Source of the DNA: Saprospiraceae bacterium
GTDB taxonomy: Bacteria > Bacteroidota > Bacteroidia > Chitinophagales > Saprospiraceae
DNA: 64,000 nt
Direction: 5' to 3'
Assembly: GCA_016722295.1 (NCBI GenBank)
Contig: JADKGL010000027.1
Coordinates: 99,275-163,274, forward strand
The notes below the pieces were generated by a model. The model saw only the letters and a program-made list of their open reading frames with translations. It was not told where the DNA came from and did not search any database. Both the position numbers and the translations under genes were made by a program. Positions 37,801 to 49,800 of this stretch are shown here, piece after piece; position 1 is the first letter of the stretch, and each line of letters begins with the position of its first letter.

Positions 37801-40800
37801 AGGAGGAGGTGGATGTCCAACAGATACAGAAGATGTGACAGTCAATATCCAACAAGCAGTAAACGCTGGTACAGACGGAAGCGACACAGAATGTGATGGC
37901 TCAGGAACAATAATAGACTTATTTAGTGTCATTACAGGAGAACAAACCGGAGGTACATGGAGTAGATTGACTGGATCTGGTGGTACTTTTAATTCAGGAG
38001 CAGGAACTTTCACAGTTTTAGCAGGAACAACAACAAGTACATTTAGATATATTGTATTAGGCACATCACCATGTCCAAATGATACATCAGTAGCGACAGT
38101 AACAATCACATCAGCGCCAACAGCAGGAACTGGATCATCTACTACAGTTTGTGAAAATAGTACCTCATCAGTTAATTTATTTAATTTATTGACAGGTGAG
38201 AGTTCAGGAGGTACATGGAGTAGATTGACAGGTACAGGAGGAACATTCAATGCTGGAGCAGGTACATTTGTACCTGCAATAGGATCTACAACTTCTACAT
38301 TCAGATATACAGTAGGAGGAGGTGGATGTCCAACAGATACAGAAGATGTGACAGTCAATATCCAACAAGCAGTAAACGCTGGAATTGATGGAAATACTTC
38401 AGAGTGTGATGGTTCATTAAATATTGTTGATTTAAATATTTTAATTACAGGAGAACAAACCGGAGGTACATGGAGTAGATTGACTGGATCTGGTGGTACT
38501 TTTAATTCAGGAGCAGGAACTTTCACAGTTTTAGCAGGAACAACAACAAGTACATTTAGATATATTGTATTAGGCACATCACCATGTCCAAATGATACAT
38601 CAGTAGCGACAGTAACAATCACAGCAGCGCCAACAGCTGGAACTGGATCATCTACTACAATTTGTGAAAATAGTACAGTATCAATTAATTTATATAATTT
38701 ATTGACAGGTGAGAATTCAGGTGGAACTTGGAGTAGATTGACAGGCATAGGCGGAACATTTAATGCTGGAGCTGGAACATACATTCCAGCTATTGGATCT
38801 ACAACTTCTACATTTAGATATATTGTTGGAGGAAGTGGCTGTCCTTTAGATACAGCAGATGTGACAGTTAATATCCAACAATCAGTAAATGCTGGAATTG
38901 ATGGAAATACTTCAGAGTGTGATGGTTCATTAAATATTGTTGATTTAAATATTTTGATTACAGGAGAACAAACCGGAGGTACATGGAGTAGATTGACTGG
39001 TTCTGGTGGCACCTTTAATTCAGGTGCAGGAACTTTCACAGTTTTAGCAGGAACAACAACAAGTACATTTAGATATATTGTAATAGGTACATCGCCATGT
39101 CCAAATGATACTTCAGTTGCAACAATTACAATCACACCGGCACCATCAGCTGGAACTGGATCATCAATTACAGTTTGTGAAACAAGTACAACAACTATCA
39201 ATTTATTTAATTTATTGACTGGCGAGAATTCAGGAGGAACTTGGAGTAGATTGTCTGGTACTGGAGGAACATTTAATGCTGGAGCAGGAACATATATTCC
39301 GGCTATTGGAGCTACAACATCAACATTTCGATATATTATTGGAGGAAGTGGTTGTCCTTTTGATACAGCGGATGTAATTGTGAATATTACACTTCAGCCA
39401 TTAGCTGGAGTAGATGGAACAATAGATGCTTGTGCAGGTGGAGGAGTAATAATTAACTTATTTTCTGTTATTACTGACGAAGGAACTGGAGGAACATGGT
39501 CAAGAATCAGTGGTTCAGGTGGCACTTTTGATCCAATAGCAGGAACTTTTTCTGTAACTATTGGAGCTACATCTTCAACATTTAGATATATTATTTTGGG
39601 TACCTCACCTTGTATAAATGATACTTCTATTGCCACAGTAAATGTTACAGGCTTGTGTTGTATGATGGACATAACACAAACAACAGTTAATCCATGTAAT
39701 TCAAATGGTACTTATACTAATCCTGGAGATGATTATTTTACTGTAACTTTAAATGCAACAAATATTGCATCAAGTGCACCATTTCTATATGAAGTCTATT
39801 ATAATGGAAATTTATTAGGAACATCTTCATATGGTACACCTATCACATTAGGCACAGCAACGTTGCCACCATTAAAACCAGATGGGGTAAGTACGTATAA
39901 ATTATTTGTAAGAGATAGAAATTTGTCTACCTGTGTAGATAGTGTCATTATAGGACCTGTTACACCTTGTCCTATTTTATCTCATTCAAAAATTTTGAGT
40001 TCAATTACAAATCTAAATGATAGAGATTATAGGGTCGTGTATAATATTCAAGTAACAAATGTAGGTGGGCCAGGTTCTTATGGTTTGACAGATTTAGTTG
40101 GATTTGATGACGACATTTCAATTTTAGCAAGAAGTTATACTACGAATGCACCTGGAAATTCTGGGAATCCAGGGCCTCAAGTTTTGTCTGGTTTTGGACC
40201 TTGGACGTTGGCTACTGGTCAATCAATAGCTTCTGCAACTTCGCATAATTATACTTTGACAGTTGATGTAAGAATTGATTTAAGTAGTACATCTTTAGGA
40301 AATAATATTTATACGCCTTGTACTCCAGGTACTGGAGGAACTTCAGGTACCTTTGGTCAAGGATTATTTAATCAATCTTCACTTGATAATGATAATGATG
40401 GAGATGTAGATGAGGTTGATGATGCCTGTGGAGATTTGCCATATATCATTCATGAGAAAACGTATTTATCTACAACTCAAACAGGACCTAGAAATTATAG
40501 AATTAATTATCAAATAACTGTAAGAAATTTGGGTGGTGTTTCAGGTACTTATGAATTAGTAGATCAACCAAATTTTGATTCAGATATTATTATTAATTCA
40601 AGTAATTATACATCAAATGCTCCAGGAAATATTGCTAACCCAGGCCCTTCCAGCCTAATAGGTACAGGCCCATGGACTTTTGCATCTAATCAAAGCATTT
40701 CTGCTGGGTCAGTTCACACCTATAATTTAAGTAGTAATGTAACAATAAATTTGGAAGGCGGTGGGACTGGAGATGATATTTATAGAGAGTGTGGTGATGC

Positions 40801-43800
40801 ATTAACTCTTAGACCTTCAGCAGGGGAAGGAGCATTTAATCAATCTTCTTTAAATTATGATTTAGATCCAAATCCAGAAGAATTAGATACTGCTTGTGTT
40901 GATTTACCTTATATTGTGCATAATAAAACTATTCAAAGCGTTACAGATTTAGGTTCTAAGAACTTTAGAGTTGTTTACCAAATTCGTGTTGATAACTTGG
41001 GAGGTGCATCTGGTAGTTATAATTTGACTGATATTCCTGGATTTGAGGATGATTTTCAAATCACCTCAGCAAATTATACTAGTAATGCTTTAGGAAATCC
41101 AGCAAATCCTGGACCTATAACTCTAGCAACTAGTGGTTCATGGATTCTTGCTTCAGATCAATTAATAAATGCAGGTCAAAGTCAAATTTTTACGATTACA
41201 GTAGAGGCTTCTATTGATCTAGTTGACATTGGTACTGTTGGAGACGAAATTTACCGTGCTTGTGGAAGTGGTACCCCGGGAATTCCAAGTTCAGGCGAAG
41301 GTCTATTTAATAGAAGTACATTAGATGTCAATGATGATGGTATTCCAGAACAAATTGACACAGTATGTGCAGATGTGAAAATTTGGGATTTAGCTTTAAG
41401 GAAAATTTTATTGACAAATCCACCATATACTTATGGTCAAACTGTTCAATTTGAAATTACAGTTTTCAATCAAGGAAATGAAACTGCAAATAATATTGAA
41501 GTAAAAGATTATATTCCAACAGGATATTCATTCTCACCAAATAATGGTTGGTCTGGAGCAGCCCCTCTTATTACTAAAACCATTACAACATCTATATTGC
41601 CTCGAGATAGTGCAAAAATTTTACTTAATCTAGTTATTTCTCAAACAAGAGGAGGAAACATAAATTGGGTCAATTATTCTGAAATTTCAGCAAGCCAAGA
41701 TTTAAGTAATGCAAATAGAAGTTTAGATGATATAGATAGTAGAGTGAATTCTGATGGAGTTTTAGAAAGGGCTGTAATGCCTAATACAATAAATGATAAT
41801 AATATAATTAGTCAAAATAAAGGAGGTGAAGAAGATGATCACGATCCTGATGGAATCCAAATTTATGATTTAGCATTAAAGAAAACAAAAGTAAATACAG
41901 GTCCATATATCTATGGAATGACAGTTCCTTTTACAATAACCATTTACAATCAGGGAAGTATAGCTTCTAGAAACATAAGAATTGTTGATTATATACCATC
42001 AGGTTTTACTTTCAATTCAGGAGCAAATCCAGGTTGGACAGGAGGTGTAGGTACAGCAGAGTATCTATATGTTAATACATTAAATCCTGGGGATAGCGTT
42101 GCGCTGACATTAAATTTAGTAGTTACTCAAGTTACTAATGGTGATTTCTTGAATGCATGGACGAATTATGCAGAGATAAAAGGAAGTGAAAATACTTCAG
42201 GAATAGATATGACAAATGAAGACATTGATAGTGATGCAGATGGTACAAATGGTAATGATCCAGGAGGTAGAGTAGAAAGCCCAGCCGACAACTATGTCAA
42301 TGGCACAGGTACAGGAGCAGTAGGTGAAGGAGTAGCTGCAACAGATGAAGATGATCATGATCCTGAAAGAATTAAAATATGGGATCTTGCTTTGAAAAAA
42401 GTATATACAAGTGGCTCGATTCAATATGGTAGTCCATTGACTTTTACTATGACAGTATATAATCAAGGAAACGATACAGCAAGAAATGTTGTGATCAGTG
42501 ACTATATTCCTGTTGGATATACTTATACAGCTGCATTAAATCCAGCTTGGTCTGGAACTTATCCAAATGTAAACAGAACTATATCTGGACCAATAGCTCC
42601 AGGTGATAGTGCTAGTGTGACTATTGTTTTAACTTTAGAAAATACAGTTGGTGGTAGAAGAAATTGGGTAAATTATGCAGAAATATTTTCAAGTCAAGAT
42701 AATGCAGGTAATAATAGAAGCAATGATGATATAGATAGTAATGTTGGTTCAAATACAATTATTGAACAAAATGTGTTACCAGGTAGTGTAAACGACAATA
42801 ATATAACAAGTACGAATAAAGGTGGAGAAGAAGATGACCACGATCCAGCTGGAGTAGAAGTCTTTGATTTAGCTTTAAGAAAAACCACACCAAATAGAGC
42901 AGGTCCATTTAATTATGGAGATGTGGTTCCATTTACTATAAAAGTATTTAATCAAGGAAATATTGCTGCGACTAATGTAGAAATAATAGATCATATTCCT
43001 GCAGGCTTTGGTTTTGGATCAAATCCAGGATGGAATCTATCAGTGAATACTGCTACTAGAACTATAGTAGGTCCTATTGCTCCAGGTGATAGCGCTTTTA
43101 TTACGATCAATCTAATTGTCCAAGTTCCAGCTGATGGAAACTTTGCAAATGCATGGTATAATGAAGCTGAGATTACTAGAGCAATCGATGAATATGGAAA
43201 TCCAAAAATAGATGATATTGATGGTTATTTTGATGCGGATAAAAATGATGATAATGATGTAGTAGCAGAAAGCCTAGATGATAATGAGATTCATGAAGAT
43301 GGAAGAAATGTTCCTACGGAAGATCAAGATGATAATGATCCGGAGCAAGTTCATGTTTGGGATTTGGCTTTACGAAAATTAAATATGACAGCAGGTCCTT
43401 ATAGTTATAATCAAAATATTACTTTTAATATTAAGGTATTTAACCAAGGAAACGATACTGCTCAAAATATAAGAGTTACAGATTATATACCTGTAGGATA
43501 TAGTTATGTTGGAGCAAGTAATCCTGGATGGACTGGAACATATCCAAATGTAAGTTATGTAATTCCTGGACCTTTAGCTCCTGGAGATAGCTCAATTATC
43601 AATCTTGTATTAGTTCTTGAAAATAGTGATGGTGGAATTAAAGATTGGGTGAATTATGCAGAAATTACAAGAAGTGAAAATCTTACAGGAACTGATAAAT
43701 CCACACATGATGCAGATTCTTATACTGCAAGTAATACAGCAGCTGAAAATGCAGTATTACCTGGAGGTGTAAATGACAATAATATTTCTTCTACTAATAA

Positions 43801-46800
43801 AGGAGGAGAAGAAGATGATCATGACCCAGCTGGAGTAGATATTTATGATTTAGCGTTAAAGAAAACAAAGGCTTTAACTGGACCATTTGAATATGGGCAA
43901 AATATACCATTTACATTAACAATTTATAATCAAGGAAATATATCAGCAAGAAATATAAGGGTAATAGATTATATACCAAATGGTTTTAGTTTCAATAGTG
44001 GTTTAAATCCAGGATGGACTGGAAGTGTAGGAATAGCTGAATACTTATATTCAAACACAGTCTTGCCAGGCGATAGTGTTAAATTGACAATAAATTTGAC
44101 TGCACAACCTGTAACTTCAAATTTCTTCAGAGCATGGACAAACTATGCCGAAATAAAAAGTAGTGCTAATTTAGAAGGTATAGATATGACTTTCGCCGAT
44201 ATAGACAGTGATGCAGATATGAATAATAATAACGATCCAGGTGGAAGACCAGATAGCTCAGCAGATAATTTTGTGAATGGCGATGGTAGTGGAGTTATTG
44301 GCGATAGTGCACAATCAACTGATGAAGATGATCATGATCCTGAGAGAATCAAAATTTGGGATTTAGCGCTAAGGAAAGTTATGATGAGCTCAGGAACATT
44401 GACTTATGGTCAAAATGTGATGTTTAGAATTTCAGTTTATAATCAAGGTAACGATACTGCCACAAATATTGTTGTTGGTGACTATATTCCAGAAGGATAT
44501 AATTATTCTGCTGCAAATAATCCGAATTGGACTGGATCATATCCTAATATAAGTCAAACATTAGCTGGATCAATTGCTCCTGGAGATAGTGCATCGGTTA
44601 CTCTAATGCTTGAGTTGAATCAAAGTAATGGCGGAACTAAAGATTGGGTTAACTATTCAGAAATTTTAAATAGTATGGATGCTTCTGGAGCTAACAGGAG
44701 TACCCATGATGCAGATAGTGAAGTCGGTTCTAACAATACTGAGGAAAATGCAGTATTGCCAGGTAGTGTCAATGATAATAATATATTAAGCCATGATAAA
44801 TATGGTGAAGAAGATGATCATGACCCTGCTGGTCCTCAAATTTATGATTTAGCATTAATTAAAAAACCGGAAACAGCAGGACCTTATAATTACAATCAAA
44901 TTGTAGAATTCAAAATATGGGTTTATAATCAAGGAAATATAAATGCAGATGAAATTCAATTGGTAGATTATATTCCTTTAGGTTTTGAATTTGATCATGT
45001 TTTAAGTACTCCAATATGGACATATAACAGTATTACAAGAAAAGCAACTACTAATTTAAGTTCAATGTTGGCTGCTGGAGATAGTGTTTCTGTTTCGATT
45101 TATTTAAAATTGGTACCAACTTCTGGAGGTACCACAAACTGGATAAATTATTCAGAAATTATAGCAAGTCAAGATGATAAAGGCAATAATATGACCAATT
45201 TAGATATCGATTCTAATCCAAATTTTACACAATCTGATGATCCTGGTGGACGACCACTCACATCAGATGATGATGATAAGGATGGCAATGGTAAAAATGG
45301 TGAAGATGAAGATGATCATGACCCTGCGTTAATTGAAGTTATCGATCTTGCTCTAAGAAAGACTTTAGTTACTTCGCCTCCATACACATATGGACAAAAT
45401 CATGATTATAGAATTGTTATATATAATCAAGGCAATGAGTTTTTGCAAAATGTAAAAATTACTGATTATATGCCAAATGGTTATACATTTTTACCTTCAT
45501 CAAATTTCGGTTGGGCTGCAGTGGGATCAAATGTTGAATATACTATTACAGATCCAATAGTTCCTGGAGATAGTATAATTTTAAATTTAATTTTAAGATT
45601 AGACCAAACAACTGGTGATATAAGAAACTGGGTAAATTATGCAGAAATTACAAGCATGGAGGACACAGCTTCAATTAGTAGAACTAATGACGATATAGAT
45701 AGTAATCCTCAATCTGACAATCCAACAGAACGTGATGTATTTCCTGGAGAGCCAGAAGATAATAATATAATCAGTATTGACAAAGGAGGAGAGGAAGACG
45801 ATCATGATCCTGCAGGTCCAAGTATTTTTGATTTAGCACAGAAGAAGTGGACAATTCAAACAGGTCCATTTAAATATAATGATTTGGTTACATTTAATAT
45901 AAGAGTGTTCAATCAAGGGAATGAACCTGCTAGCAATATTGAAATTACTGATTATGTTCCATGTGGTTTTGAATTCGTAACTGTTGGTAATTCTTCATGG
46001 GCATATAATATTTTAACTAGAAAAGCTACTAGAACAATTGGTAGTTCTTTGTTACCTGGTGATAGTACAACTATTAGCATAATTTTAAAAGTAATTCCAT
46101 GTGCCAATAATGAAGAAAATGCGTGGACAAATATTTCAGAAATTAGTTCAGCATTTGACTCTGATCGTAATCCTGGTGAAGATATAGATAGTAATCCTAA
46201 TTCTGATTCATCTGATGATACAGGAGGAATTCCTGATTCACTTGATGATAACAAAATTGATGGAGACAGAAATGCAGGAGAGGATGAAGACGATCATGAT
46301 CCTGCTAGGATAGAAGTTTTAGATTTAGCATTGAGAAAAAAATTAGTTACTGCAGGGCCATATAGATATGGTGATGTTCTAGATTTTAATATCATGATTA
46401 AAAATCAAGGTAATGTGCCGATGGAAAATGTTCAGGTTCAAGATTATTTGCCATCTGGGTATTATTTTAATTCAGGAATTAATCCAAATTGGACAGGAAC
46501 AAACCCATTGATTAGTCGGATGATTAGAACAAGATTGAATCCTGGGGATTCTATTGTTTTGCCATTGAAATTGACATTGGTGATGACAAGTGGAAGTGAA
46601 AAAGCTTATATCAATTATGCAGAGATCACTCAGTTAATAGATACTAATATGTTGAATCGAAATGCTGATGAAGCAGATAGTAGACCTGGTTCTGATGGAC
46701 TTTCTGAAAGAGCCGTAGAGCCTGGTTTCCCTGCAGACGATGATATAAATAGTATTGATAGAGGAGGAGAAGAAGATGATCATGATCCAGCAGGAATTGA

Positions 46801-49800
46801 AGTATTCGATTTAGCTCAAAAGAAATGGACAATACAAACAGGTCCATTTAGATATAATGATCTTGTGACATTTAATATCAGAGTGTATAACCAAGGAAGT
46901 ATGGCAGCTAATACAATTGAGTTGACAGATTACATTCCTTGTGGTTATGAATTTGTAAATGCTAATAATCCTAGTTGGATATTAGATCCATTAAACTCAA
47001 TTGCAAAGACTACAATTGCAGGACCATTTGTGCCAGGAGATAGTATGACTGTTCAAATAGTATTGAAGGTAATCCCTTGTTATACTGATGTATCCAAAGC
47101 TTGGACTAATTATAGTGAAATATCAATTGCAAAAGATCCATCAGGCAACATAGGAAATGATATTGATAGCAATCCAAATTCTAATCCAAGTGATGACACT
47201 GGTGGGGAACCTAATACTTCAAATGATGATAAAACGAATGGGGATAGTAGTAAAGGAGAAGATGAAGATGATCATGATCCAGCTCGTATTGAAGTTATTG
47301 ATGTAGCATTGAAAAAAGAATTAGTTACTCCTACACCATATACTTATGGCCAATTGTTAGACTTTAATATTAAGATTTACAATCAAGGTAATGTACCTCT
47401 AGTAAATACTAAAGTTGAAGATCACATCCCAATTGGATTTAGCTACAGTCCTGCAGACAATCCAGGATGGACAGGTGCTTATCCTGAAGTAAGTACAGTT
47501 TATGCGCCAAAAATAAATCCTGGCCAAAGTACTTCTGTTTCTATTAAATTGAGATTGTTAAGAACTGATGGTGGTTATAGAGATTGGATTAATTACACAG
47601 AAGTTGCAGAGTTAAGAGATACTACTGGTAGAGTTAGAGATAACGATGACGCTGATAGCCGTCCTGATTCTGATCTTCCTCGCGAAAGAGAAGTTGTGCC
47701 AGGTAGTGAAGATGATGATGATATTTTCTCTAATGATAGAGGTGGAGAAGAAGATGATCACGATCCTGCTGGACCAGAGATATTTGACCTTGCTTTAAGG
47801 AAGAAATTTACAGGAAATTATCCTCTTAGATATAATCAAAGCCTTCCTTTTGAAATAACTATTTTCAATCAAGGAAATATCACGGCAATGAATCCAGAGA
47901 TAATTGACTATATCCCTAATGGATATAATTATGTGGCAGCTTCAAATTCTACATGGTCATATGATGCTGCGAGTAGAAAAGCAACTACAATTTACAATGG
48001 AAATATTATTCCAGGAGATAGTGCAAAAGTAACTATCTACTTAAAGTTAGCTCCAGTGATTGGGCAGAATAAGAGTTGGGTAAATGTAGGAGAAATAAAA
48101 TCTGTAATTGATACTTTAAATGATTCACGTCCAGATATTGACTCGGATCCAGATCCTGACCCAGATAATGATGGTGATCCAAAAGATGATAAAATTGATG
48201 ATCCTACAGATGAAGATGATCATGATCCAGCAGAGCCACAAATAGTTGATTTTGCATTGAGAAAATGGGTTCCAAATGAGAAATTATTCTACTTACCTGG
48301 TGATACTGTACACTTTATCATAAGTTTACACAATCAAGGTAATGTAAGTAGTTCACAGGTAGGAATTAAAGATTACTTACCTAATGGATTTACATTCCCT
48401 GCAGCTATCAATGTTGGATGGTCTGTAGTAGGATCTATATTAGAATATTCTAATAATGTTAGATTAAATCCAAATGATAGTATCAAAATACCATTAAAGT
48501 TAATTGTTAGAATTCCAGCTTCAAACGTGAGTGTAGAGTCTTGGGAGAATTATGCGGAAATCAGAAATGTAAGAGATACATTTAATGTAAATCGAACAAA
48601 TGATGATGCAGATAGTCAACCATTATCTGATACTCCTATGGAGAGAATGGTTCATGACGGTAATCCATGGGATAACGAAATCACTGGAAATGGAACAACT
48701 GAACTTCCTAAAGAAGATGAAGATGATCATGATCCAGAAAGGGTAACCGTTACTGCATATCTAGGCGACAAAGTGTGGAAAGATTTGGATGGAGATGGAG
48801 TACAAGATGCAGGAGAGATGCCATTGAGAGGAGTATATGTTACGATCTATGATTGTGCGACTGGAGCAGTAGTACAAAGAGATACGACAGATATCAATGG
48901 TAACTATGGCTTCGAAGGATTATTTGGAGACAAAGATTACTATGTAAGATTCGATGCAAGTCCATTAGGTATGCCAAATTGTGCTTGGACATTCAAAGAC
49001 CGTGGAGGAAACGACAGAACTGATAGTGATGTGAATGCAAGTGGAATTACAGATTGCACACGTCTAGATTGGGGAGAGCGTGATAGCACGGTTGATGCAG
49101 GATTTGTAGAGTTGGCAGCATACGGAGATTATGTATGGCATGATAGAGATGTTGACGGTCAACAAGAATTTGGAGAAGAAGGAATAGCTGGAGTTACAGT
49201 GACTCTATACGATGCAGCGACGAATCAAATCGTGCGCACAGGAATCACAGACAACAACGGACAATACTTCTTTGATAAGTTAATGCCAATGCAATATTAT
49301 GCGAAATATACAAGGCCAGCAGGATACGGAGATACAGACTTCAACAGAGGCTCGGATGTAACCGATAATGATGTTGACGCATCCAATGGAGCAGGAACGA
49401 ATGCAACGACCTACTTAAGTCCAGGTGAGACAGATCGCACATGGGATTATGGTGTGTACAAATGTTCATGTATCAGTGGAGAAGTATGGTATGATTTGAA
49501 TAAAGATGGAATCTATCAAGACATAGAAAATGGTATCAATGGATTAAGTGTTTATTTGGTGAATGCGATGACAGGAGATGTAGTAGCAAGTGCAATAACA
49601 GGTCCTAAGCCAGGCACACCATCAGATGATGGATTCTATTCATTCTGCAGTTGTTTAAGACCAGGAATGTATTATGTAAGATATGATAGACCTGGAGACT
49701 TAGCAGCGAGTGCAGCATTCCAAGGAACAGATAGAACTAAGGATAGTCATTTGACACATGCTTACGGACCGAATACATCAGAGAAGATCACAGTATTGAG

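Noticed and set aside
37057..39201. 714-codon open frame on the minus strand inside the giant gene
   Set aside because: It mirrors the 513-bp repeats; a repeat unit whose length is a multiple of three and that lacks a stop on the other strand gives long shadow frames. Its sequence is low-complexity Pro/Val with no start context.
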